64,000 nucleotides of DNA from Bostrychus sinensis. Lineage: Eukaryota > Chordata > Actinopteri > Gobiiformes > Eleotridae. How positions within the stretch are numbered: the stretch's first letter is position 1; each line of letters begins with the position of its first letter. A model generated the notes under the pieces. It ran no database searches. It saw only the letters and a program-made list of their open reading frames with translations, and was not told the origin of the DNA. Where the stretch lies: positions 23,225,706-23,289,705 of the forward strand of contig CM036252.1 in assembly GCA_020698575.1 (NCBI GenBank), written 5' to 3'. Shown one piece after another: positions 55,713 to 64,000 of this stretch. Both the position numbers and the translations under genes were made by a program.

Positions 55713-56204
55713 AAATAGTCTGGTTCCATACTACACCTGCATCTCAAAACTTTTGTTTCCCCCTTTTTGCTGTTTTATGTGCTTTCTGCATCCAATAAAA
55801 TTATTTTGTGTTGGACTGCCATCTTTCTCAATTAGTGGCTGAGTGGGTTTAAAAAAACTCAATGCCATTTTGAATGAGTAATAAATAATTACTCATTTTG
55901 GGCCAAGGCCAATTTTGTTATAAAACATGGAACTCACAAGCTCTTCTATAATGGTTGAGTCGGCCCTGTGCTTTTAATTGTTGAAGAATACATTCCTTTT
56001 GTCAACAGAGCCCTTTCCCAGCAAAAGTCATGTGTAGGAAGAATAAAGTATGAAAATGAGTCAATACCGAAGGTGCCCAGAGACTCGCATCGCTATCAAG
56101 TATGTAAATGAAGATGTACACAGTCGATTGTTGGACGTAGTTGTTCTATGTTGCTAATATTAAAAAGAGATTGAATTAAGAGGTGACTTGTACAGTCATT
56201 TAAA
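55713..56204. other. no gene seen
   Basis: Unique interval; nothing supported. Confidence 0.5.
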
Positions 56205-56590
56205 ACAACTTCGCTTCATCTGCCTACATCTAGCACTATTTTCTACAACCTCATCATAACTGACAAGAACTAACTTCATGTTCTTTTTTACAACATTCAT
56301 AGTCTTCTCTTTGGTGTTCCTCTGGTCTAGGCCTCGTGCCTGGCAGCTCTAATCTTAGCATCCTTTCCCAATATATTCACAATCCCTCCTCCTTCAATCT
56401 ATTCTCTCTGACTTTATCTCCAAAACATAACATGAGCTGTCCCACTGATGTACTCTTTCCTAATCCTGTCCACCCGTCACTCCCAATGACAACCTCAACA
56501 TGTTAAGCTCTGGTACCTCCTCCTCTTGTCTTTTCCTCAGTGCCAGTGTCTTTAAACACAGCATTGCTGGTCTGTCTTGTTCAATTTCTG
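56205..56590 (-). mobile_element. RTE-type LINE, carboxy-terminal coding fragment
   Basis: Minus strand. Words such as GCTGTCCCACTGATGTACTC, GACTTTATCTCCAAAACATA and GCCTGGCAGCTCTAATCTTA (plus orientation) are the reverse of the conserved 3' coding end of a widespread fish RTE element. The minus-strand translation reads ELNMLRLSLGVT and, in other frames, CQARGLDQRNTKEKTMNVV and KKNMKLVLVS. The element is 5' truncated and frameshifted. Its usual 3' tail is the sequence seen at 34160-34285. Confidence 0.75.
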
Positions 56591-57344
56591 TTACAACTTG
56601 CATGCACACATTTCTTCACCTCTTCAAGTACTTAAAATCAAAATATTTAAATAGAATAGACAACTGTACCATGTCTTACAGCTATTGTCATTCTGCATGC
56701 TTCCCTTTTGAATATGAAATAATTTTTGGAAGATAAACAATAAAGTTCAAAAAAGTCCAAGTTCCATTTTACCTGATTACCTTGTTCACTGAAAACAGAA
56801 GCTGTAATAGCAGAAAGGCTGCCATGCATAAAATAAGTGTGTCTATGTAATTATACGCACAGCCCCCCTTGCTATAAACCACACTGATTCAGCTACAAGA
56901 AAAAAATATATCATTTTACAAGCACGTTTACAGACTGATCTGTTCTCTATAGTTCTGGTTGGAAAGATCTCACAGGAATACTTTTTATGAGTTATAGAGC
57001 TATAAATGTAGACATTTCCAAAGTTCAGTTGATGCTGCATTGCATTGCATTGTTCATTCAAGGAAGTCATTATTTTAGATGTAGATTTTTTGGCGGTTTG
57101 TTAGCAAGATAACTTAAGAAAGAATGTTCGGATTTGGAAGTCATTAATGGGCCAAGGAAGAAATGATTACCTTTTAGTGTGAATCTGAAATTATACTAAT
57201 GACCAGTGTGGAAGGCCAGTGTGCATACTTAAACACGCAATCAAAGAGATACCAGGAAATTGTTCTAAAATTTAGCTAGTGCAAGACCAGCCTTATGCTG
57301 CTAACTCTCAATGGGTTCTGAGCACATGGGGAGCTCAAGCACTG
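56591..57344. other. no gene seen
   Basis: Unique sequence with a (GCATT)3 patch at about 57037. Opposed short frames lack domains. Confidence 0.45.
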
Positions 57345-57425
57345 GACTTATCTTGCAATAATGATACAATGCCCATTTCAAACCAGGGACCATTTTGTTC
57401 TGGGGTAAATGATCTAGACACAGCT
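57345..57425 (-). mobile_element. SINE family 1 copy
   Basis: In plus orientation TTATCTTGCAATAATGATAC, TTCAAACCAGGGACCATTTT and TGTTCTGGGGTAAATGATCT, the inverted body, B-box region and head. Confidence 0.6.
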
Positions 57426-58890
57426 CATCTATAACTCACATACCAGCCATTACTGGTCTTTTCTGAAAAGTTCATGAAAATCTGGCCATCACTGTTTGAG
57501 TTATCTGTCTAGCAAACAAATAAACAAAAAAGCAGGCACTGGCAAAAACATATGTTTGAAGTCCTCTAACTGTGAGACAAATCCTGAGCCGAGTAAAAGT
57601 GTTCTAGAAAGTACCTTCTCATACAATCACAACAAATGGTTAAGAAGTCTAATGGACTTGTTTTTATGTGTTATCTTGTGTTTGTGTCATAGGCTGTTTC
57701 AAACTAACTCACACTCTTCCTATATAATTACTATTAGTAATGCTGTTTGTAAAAAAAACAATGTCATTACAACATTTTTTTTTCCACAAAGCTGGCCTTT
57801 TCTGACGCTTTATCAAAGAATGTGCCCTCAGTTTTTGTTTTAACTTTAATTCATAAGCACTAAAACGAGGATGGATAGATGATGAGTGAGGTTACAGCCT
57901 TACAGATGAGGGAGGCCTATTTATCAACACGCACCCTGAGATCAACACTAGATTAGTGCACTGTTAATGCTGTTTGATTATAAGAAAACCTTAAAAGAAG
58001 CCTTACACATCACACCACAAACTGCCATTTAAAAACACCGCCTCTCTGACACTCACCTCTCTACTCAAGCTGCAAATCCAGTCCATGTTACTTTTTTGAA
58101 GAAGCGTCCTGTATTTCCTACATCTGAGTTTGTCCAGAATAACCAGTGCCCAGTTCATTCACACTTCTGTAATATTCACATCCTACTGCTGGCTCCTCTC
58201 CACTCCCCCAGCTCCACTTCTTACGAACATGTCTGACACGTAACGATGTACGTGAGGATATCATTTATATGACACAGTTTTATGCACCAGCATGTACTCA
58301 TGAGAAACATGAACATGGTTTAAGCTACAAACTATGACTTATCTGTAGAAACGCTCTTAGACACTTTGGCTGTGGATACTTGTGAAAAGTTTGTTGTCTA
58401 ACGCGGTGCTTGCGCACTGTAATGGACAGGGCTGTAAGCTGCACAGTGCACTGCTTATACTGCAGGTATTTTCTGCTGCTATCAGTTCACGATCTCTGTC
58501 ACTGGCCCTGAGATTGACCACAGCATGCATCGCGACCCTCCAAAACAAGCTGCTCGGCCCTCTGCTTGACAAGCCCCAGGCAGAAACAGTAAACCACGAC
58601 TCAAACTGAAAATGAAATGAAAATGACAGAAATGAATGACAGAGGCAACCTAACCTCCCTCGGCAGTACCTGGAGTGGCCAGCAGGGTGCAAAGTACACA
58701 GTGACACAGTGAAGCAGGTAATAGACTGATTCATTATGGAAGTGAATGGCAAAATTAAATGTTTGGAGAGATATTGATTTACTTTCATTATAGTTTTAAT
58801 CTGTGTGTTTTTTAGATTTAATTGGTCAAGCGCTGCTTGCCTTGCTTGCCCTCACGCCCATGGTAACTATCCATAACAGCAGGCAACAAC
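57426..58890. other. no gene; GC-richer unique block at 58380-58700
   Basis: The minus-strand frame at 58357-58788 (143 codons) is the longest non-transposon frame here. It has no recognisable domain, is rich in Ser and Cys, and overlaps a plus-strand frame at 58382-58609. It was not called. The block may be conserved noncoding sequence. Confidence 0.3.
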
Positions 58891-58895
58891 AGCAG

Positions 58896-58985
58896 GCTAA
58901 ACCAGGGGTCTCTAACCTTTTTTCCCCTAAGAGCTACTTGTACGTAATAAAAATGGCAGAGAGCTACTCACGCATTGTATCATCA
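58896..58985 (+). mobile_element. hAT-like left end
   Basis: CCAGGGGTCTCTAACCTTTT and AGAGCTACTTGTACGTAATA, then AGAGAGCTACTCACGC, match the left subterminal region of a fish hAT group starting CAGGGGTCTCCAACC. The remainder is missing; another repeat begins at about 58985. Confidence 0.6.
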
Positions 58986-59110
58986 ATTAATTCATTCATG
59001 GTCTTCTGCTTATTCCCATTAGGGGTTGCAGGTTCTAGAGCATATCCTAGTAACTATGAGCCTTAGGCGGAATATACACTGGACAGTGGCCAGTTAGTTG
59101 GCACTTTTAA
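58985..59110. repeat. fish dispersed repeat (CATATCCTAGTAACTATGAG form)
   Basis: AATTCATTCATGGTCTTCTG, CTTATTCCCATTAGGGGTTG and GAGCATATCCTAGTAACTAT, then ACACTGGACAGTGGCCAG. It is the same family as 13596-13835 and includes the start of the repeat (GGTCTTCTGCTTATTCCC). Confidence 0.6.
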
Positions 59111-59568
59111 GATGACACTTTATTCCTTAATTTACTTTTCCTTTAACATTTACCTGAACATTTGCAAACTATTGGTGTATCCACAACTCACATTTTGCAT
59201 TTAAACAAGAAAATATTTAGGAGGTTTGAACGGTTGTGTAGAAAAATAAACATGACAGAGTGGTTAGGAGCCCGGGCAGAAACCCTTAATAATGCAGCTC
59301 ATGGGGGCAGGTTGCCCCTTCCTCCGTTCACTCAGGCAGGTTTGAGAGAAATGCTGATGATGCAATGTGCTGACCCAAATACGCTACTTGCTCCCAGCAG
59401 ACTGCGCCAGCTGGGGCCAGTCTCCGTCTCCCTCTGCCTTTTTCACCAACCCTTACTGTACCCCCTTCCTTTCACTTCCCTTTCAAATCCAAAGCTCAAG
59501 TCGCCTTCTTGTGCAAATGAAGATTCCTCCTCATTGTCCTCCTCATGCCCTTCTTGCCATCCGCTGAA
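59111..59568. other. no gene seen
   Basis: The plus-strand frame at 59162-59659 (165 codons) has no domain, no matching start context and ends inside a duplicated block whose two copies differ mostly at nonsynonymous positions. Not called. Confidence 0.4.
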
Positions 59569-59787
59569 GTGCTCCTCCGTGCAACATGATCACACTGGCG
59601 AGCATCAATGCCTCCTTTCTAGTCTCATTTTTCTCCTCTGTAAAATGCCTATTGAGTGAGTGATATGCTATTGAGTAAGCCTGAAATAAAACGCAACAAT
59701 GCCGGGGTCATGTTGTGCCAAAACGGTGGAGACATTAAGACTGATGATGAAACCTCACAAGGGAAAAAAGTGTGTAGAAAAAAAATT
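59569..59787 (+). repeat. local direct duplication, unit 1
   Basis: About 190-220 bp that recurs at 59980-60211. Shared words include CTCCTTTCTNGTCTCATTTT, AAAATGCCTATTGAGTGAGT, AGTAAGCCTGAAATAAAAC and GTTGTGCCAAAACGGTGGAG. Confidence 0.9.
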
Positions 59788-59830
59788 GATTTTCTAGTTC
59801 CGGGGTAAATGCTCTAACCACAAAGTACAT
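59788..59830 (-). mobile_element. SINE family 1 head fragment
   Basis: GATTTTCTAGTTCCGGGGTA then AATGCTCTAACCACAAAGTA is the inverted head. It lies at the junction between the two duplicated units. Confidence 0.6.
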
Positions 59831-59979
59831 ACAGTATCTCTCAAGGTTAAGAATAAACAACAATACCTGCTTGCTTTCCTGACTGCTTGTGGCTGGAGGT
59901 AGTTTTATTGCAGTTTACATATCTCACAATGGTACAGATTCCTTTAAAAAGAAATCCAAAATACACACCAAAAACTCCA

Positions 59980-60211
59980 TGTGCTCTTCTGTGCAACACA
60001 ATCACACTCCCGGGCATCAGAGCCTCCTTTCTTGTCTCATTTTTCTCTTCTGTAAAATGCCTATTGAGTGAGTGATACACCGTTGAGTAAGCCTGAAATA
60101 AAACACAACAATGCCAGGGTGGTGTTGTGCCAAAACGGTGGAGACAGTACAGGCTGATGATGAAACCGCTTGCCGCTCACTTGACAGAGGGGGGAAAATT
60201 GTGCAGAAAAT
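59980..60211 (+). repeat. local direct duplication, unit 2
   Basis: Second copy of 59569-59787, offset by 411 bp. In the 81-bp stretch where both copies are open in the same frame, I count six amino-acid-changing codons against two silent ones, so the duplicate shows no sign of coding constraint. Confidence 0.9.
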
Positions 60212-61334
60212 GTATCACAGATAAAATAAGAGAGGGCGTTTGATCAGCTACAAGAGATAACGCCGAGCAACACACTGCTCAACCGTGAATCCCACGCTGG
60301 TTAACTACAAACGTTACCAGATGACCAATTTCTCGCTCGTTGCTCTCACTAGACAGGCAGATGAAAAAAAAAAAAAAAAAAAGTATAAAGAAGCCACTAC
60401 AAAACACTTCGGCCCCCTTATTTTAGCACATAAAGCCCAGGGGAGATGGAGGAAAGAGCCAGACCTGTAGCCAACATCCACACAGACAGTGCAATAACAT
60501 CACAGCTATTGTACCAGTAGTGTGGATACAGAGGGGAACTTCTGCTAAAAACTCTAATAATTTGTACTATTACAGAGCCTACAGGCCCTATCTGCCAATT
60601 GTAAACATTTGTTGAAAATATCTAGACTTGTCTTTTCTTCCACTTCTCCAACATCCATATCTGAAATACTTCTGTGGAGAGAAAAACCCAGCCCTATTTT
60701 TAACAGCGCACCATATTGATGATTGTGCAGGCCTGTGTAGAATGCCTGCATTTTAATTGCGTATTTGCGGCATCAGGGAATAAATGCAATTAACTCAATG
60801 TGGGTGGACTTCAATCACAAAGATGCACTGTAGTGAGAAAAAGGTTGTTAGAAGGTAATTATGACTTTGTGATTATTCATTATACTCCATTCACTGCTGT
60901 ATGTGGGTCCGTATTTATGAGATTTGGAGTTGGCCAGTGTAAGCAGTATTTTTTATTGCATTATCATAGACAAATAGTGCTGATGCGCGCTTCTTTCTGC
61001 TGTTAACAAGGTTGTTTAGCAGCTGGTAATTTTAATTTGGTGATCAACAATCGAAAAGCACACTGTTGTAGAGTTCTGCGGAGAAAAGGGAGGTTATGCA
61101 AGTCGAATTAATTACTTTTTTCTTCCCAGAACAAGGATCTGATAGATGGAATAGCATCTTCCTGCTCAGAATGATTTGAAATTTAAAGCAGATCTTATAT
61201 TGAGACGGGGTGTACTTTTACCTGACTTCCCTAACAACCACATTTTTCATATTCATCTGTGCTGCATTGCATAATTTATCATATAAAACACAAAGAGAAA
61301 TGAATAAATAGTGCATTTATTACAAAAGCTATTG
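60212..61334. other. no gene seen
   Basis: Unique interval with an A run at about 60364-60382. Frames at 60285-60470, 60554-60751 and 60800-61006 lack domains. Confidence 0.45.
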
Positions 61335-61410
61335 CTCACAATAAAGGCTGCATAATATATTGCACATATATTGTAATATTAACATCGTGAGAAACAAAAT
61401 TTATCACAAT
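61335..61410. repeat. fragment of a GCTGCATAATATATTGC-type fish repeat
   Basis: AAAGGCTGCATAATATATTG, ACATATATTGTAATATTAAC and ATCGTGAGAAACAAAATTTA resemble the common fish repeat GGGCTGCACGATAT. Small piece only. Confidence 0.4.
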
Positions 61411-61489
61411 AATGGTATTTCCTCTGATTTACACTGTTACTATAAGTGTCTTCCTCTTTCATTGTAACTATTCCCTTTTTGCGGTTGCC

Positions 61490-62560
61490 ACAACATATAA
61501 TTAAATCATTTCTTTACTTAACTAAAAGTATAAATACAGGTGCAAAAATTTACTCAAGTAAAAGTATCACATTAAAATTTATACTTACAAAAAAGTTAAA
61601 TATTTCAACAACGAAATAATGTATTAACTAAAAAAATTAACAAACCGGTACGATAAAACATGCCTGAATTTGTCGGTGACATCTATATTATTTTGATGTT
61701 TCTATAAGGAGCACTACTTTACAGCATCTTTTATACTTAGGTATTGTGTATTGTGAAAACCTGCCTTGTTGGGGACAACCAGCATGTCATCATATTCAAT
61801 AAAATATACAAAAAACCATGCTTACCACTCCCACACCACGTAACCGCTGCACCGTTCCCTGATTCGTCCCCGGCTCGCGCCACAGTTCAATCTTCTCCTT
61901 CTTGGTTTCCATAAAACGGCCGTGCCAATGAGCCCATGCGTAGTTGGAAGTGCTGGAGTGCTGGCTCCCGAGGCTGATGGGAATTGGAGTGTTTCTGTAA
62001 TTTTGGACATTTGCAGCCTTTGAAAGGCACTTATTCTATGGTGTGTGTATTCTTTGTTGTTTATGATTTTCAATGGTTTTCAATATATTCAAGAAACCCA
62101 AACGAAGTTGCCTTTGATGTGCTCTATTTGTCATTTTGATTGTATGAAAGGGTCTACATTTTGAGTGTTATGTCCTTGTGTGCATTTGGACTGTACCTAA
62201 ATTAACAAACAAAAACTTACTTAACAGAAAATCTTATATGTCAGGAGAGAGACCTGGCTGGCACCCCACACAAAAAACTAATGATATAATAAAAAACAAA
62301 CCAACAAAAAAAACAAAACAACACATTGTTGCAGGGCCAAACCATCACAGTATCTACAATGATGGCGCAGCAAAAACAAATGATTTTAAACCAAAGCTCA
62401 AAATACTTTATACTTCAAACCAATTCATAAGTGTAGTGGAGTAAAAAGTACTGATACTTGCTCTAAAATGTTGTGAAGTAAAAGTAAAAGTAGTCCTTAT
62501 AAATTTACCAACTTAAGTAATGTAACAAAGTACTTTTTCTCTGTTACATCCCACCATTAT
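61490..62560. repeat. TACTT-rich dispersed repeat (copy 5), interrupted
   Basis: The left part (61490-61749) contains TTTACTCAAGTAAAAGTATC and GCACTACTTTACAGCATCTT. The right part (62352-62560) contains GTAGTGGAGTAAAAAGTACT, AAGTAAAAGTAAAAGTAGTC and TCTGTTACATCCCACCATTA. The junction words TTATACTTAGGTATTGTGT and ATCTACAATGATGGCGCAGC are contiguous in the 33893-33985 copy. About 600 bp at 61750-62351 is therefore foreign to this family. Confidence 0.6.
61750..62351. other. sequence interrupting the TACTT repeat
   Basis: Contains a GC-richer, CpG-bearing part at 61830-61990 (ACCACGTAACCGCTGCACCG, TCGTCCCCGGCTCGCGCC) and an A-rich part at 62290-62325. Terminal inverted repeats or a target duplication were not recognised. 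Frames at 61822-62073 and 62178-62444 have no domain. Confidence 0.4.
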
Positions 62561-63179
62561 CCTACTAATCACATGTTGATTTGGCATATCAAGGCATGGG
62601 ACTGGCAAAAAGAGTAAACTAACTTGTGATTACACTGTTAAATTAAGTGGCTAATAAGTCAAAAGCATCAACTTAATATAATCCTATAGTTTTGTCTTTT
62701 TTTGATTGACCCCCTGAGTTTAAATTAATGAGTCAACAGTCTTGTTTCTCTTCATATATTAAAATTTAACTTACCATAGTTAACCTTATTAGGGGAATCC
62801 AGATATCACCAGACATATTTTTATTACAATATTAAACATAGTTATTGTATATTATGTGTTTTTCTATTTAGTCTGAGTAAAGCTGAATTTGGCCTTGGTT
62901 TAGTCAAGTAAGTTTTGATGATGCCTTAATTTTGACCAGAGAGTCCAAAGCCTTGTATCACTTTGTAAATTGAAACTTTTACTAAGTTTGTGGTTAATAA
63001 AGCTTTAAACTTTATTAGGGGTATCCAAAAATTGGCAATCATATTATCCACAGTCAATCACGATATTCAACATAGGTTTTGCATCACATTTTTTTCCCAA
63101 AATTGCGTAGGCCTATTCACCATGTTATTAATAGAACAGGGTGGCCATAAATATGGAATCTGTTATTCTCCTTTAGCAT
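62561..63179. other. no gene seen
   Basis: AT-rich unique interval. Confidence 0.5.
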
Positions 63180-63600
63180 GGACGTGAACCCTGACCTGGT
63201 GGTCGACAGGGAATGCCCCCTGAGCACTAGTGCGCGCTCATAACTCTCAATCACACTGTACTTTCTCAGCCCCCCGTCATCGCCTTGTTTCTAATCTGAC
63301 CTGTAGTGGATCCATCAGGCGTCCCGTGTAAGATGAGGAATGAGCGGCCGTGCATCACCCTAATAGCAGCGAGGCATCAAGGTGGGAAGAGCCCGCCTCG
63401 CCCCCACCGCGGAGGCTAAGTGCTCGAAGAGGTGATGGAGGAGTGATCTGTGCAAATCCCTGACATGGTTAATGCCCCGCACCACACCAGAGACCTGCCA
63501 TCACTCTGCACCTGGCTGACAGACAGCACCACCACTCACCAGTTGTCTTATCAAATCGCAGCCATTTACACCACTCTCGCCTTCAATACTGCTCATGATA
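63180..63600. promoter_or_regulatory. candidate conserved noncoding block
   Basis: Unique, clearly GC-richer than its surroundings, with CGTCATCGCCTTG, GAGCGGCCGTGCATCACCC and CGCCCCCACCGCGGAGGC. Short frames on both strands (63450-63668, 63501-63824) conflict. It could be a regulatory element or part of an unrecognised exon; nothing decides. Confidence 0.25.
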
Positions 63601-63747
63601 GGGATCCCAGAGTTGGTCCAGACAGGAAGAGAGATGGTCCAAACACCATTTTCCTCTTTGATTGCTGAAAGTTGCAATGAGTTTATTCGACACGTACAAT
63701 ATTGGATAGTGCAGTGTGTGGCACAAATAAAGACCTCTGCAAAGGCA

Positions 63748-63850
63748 TTAACCCTATCTTGCAATGTTAAAGAAAGAGTTCCCAGACCTGGATTTAAACT
63801 AGAGATCTTCCAGATCTGGGGCAAATGCGCTATCCTTAGAGTTACTATAT
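63748..63850 (-). mobile_element. SINE family 1 copy
   Basis: In plus orientation TTAACCCTATCTTGCAATGT, GACCTGGATTTAAACTAGAG, ATCTTCCAGATCTGGGGCAA and ATGCGCTATCC: body, B-box region and head in inverted order. The frame at 63595-63930 runs through it and is rejected. Confidence 0.7.
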
Positions 63851-63855
63851 TTAGC

Positions 63856-64000
63856 CATATCTACAGAATCTTAAAAAAATGCTATGCAACCCACTGTATA
63901 CCAGTATGTGTGCTGTCAGTGAGTGGGTAGACAGGTATAGTGGCTCTATATTCAACACACAAGCAGCTAGAAGCACTTGGAGAACATAGATCTCCATGAT
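63856..64000. other. no gene seen
   Basis: Unique edge of the window. Confidence 0.4.

Noticed and set aside
58357..58788. 143-codon minus-strand frame as a gene
   Set aside because: No recognisable family, biased Ser/Cys composition, and an overlapping frame on the other strand.
59162..59659. 165-codon plus-strand frame as a gene
   Set aside because: No domain or splice context; its end lies in a duplicated block whose two copies differ mainly at amino-acid-changing positions.
1..64000. CRISPR array, bacterial operon or phage content
   Set aside because: The repeats are eukaryotic minisatellites and transposons; no direct repeats with unique spacers and no prokaryotic coding density.

Overview
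The window reads as a gene-poor stretch of a teleost fish nuclear genome. The evidence is the repeat content: L2-type, jockey-superfamily and RTE-type LINE remnants, Tc1-like transposons with long IR/DR-type terminal repeats, many short hAT-like elements with 8-bp target duplications, tRNA-derived and 5S rRNA-derived SINEs, and simple repeats. No host protein-coding exon, rRNA gene or functional tRNA gene could be supported. The only open frames with recognisable protein content belong to dead retrotransposons: three reverse transcriptase remnants and one RTE carboxy-terminal fragment. The exact species cannot be named from sequence alone.

Layout. 1-13 kb holds a Tc1-like element split by a hAT (3.1-4.9 kb), a 5'-truncated L2 LINE (5.9-7.3 kb), a second Tc1-like family split by another hAT (8.4-9.4 kb), a hAT whose interior has become an 11-bp/44-bp minisatellite (9.9-11.0 kb), and a decayed Tc1 relic with a helix-turn-helix remnant (11.5-12.1 kb). 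13-21 kb is mostly unique sequence with small SINEs and a possible regulatory element carrying two octamer motifs (16.4-16.8 kb). 21.4-22.7 kb is an older dispersed repeat broken by a hAT with clear boundaries. 23.6-24.3 kb is a short CpG-bearing, promoter-like island. 25-27.6 kb holds three members of a TTAA-bounded MITE family. 27.7-31.2 kb contains a 5S-derived SINE beside a foldback-like inverted repeat that encloses an almost complete but dead LINE.

31-43 kb mixes unique, possibly conserved noncoding blocks with SINEs, a Tc1 element split by an antisense LINE (36.4-37.5 kb) and a hAT (37.6-38.5 kb). 43-64 kb has a tRNA SINE with an (ATT)n tail, a solo Tc1 end, another hAT (44.6-45.2 kb), further MITE copies, an RTE fragment (56.2-56.6 kb), a local 0.2-kb duplication (59.6-60.2 kb) and a large TACTT-rich repeat split by about 600 bp of other sequence (61.5-62.6 kb).

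The genes do not form a system. The main story is layered transposition: at least six host-guest nestings can be read in order of insertion. One tRNA-derived SINE family, reconstructed here by comparing copies, recurs about sixteen times on both strands. The unique blocks between repeats are candidates for long-range regulatory elements, but this is inference and depends on cross-species alignment.
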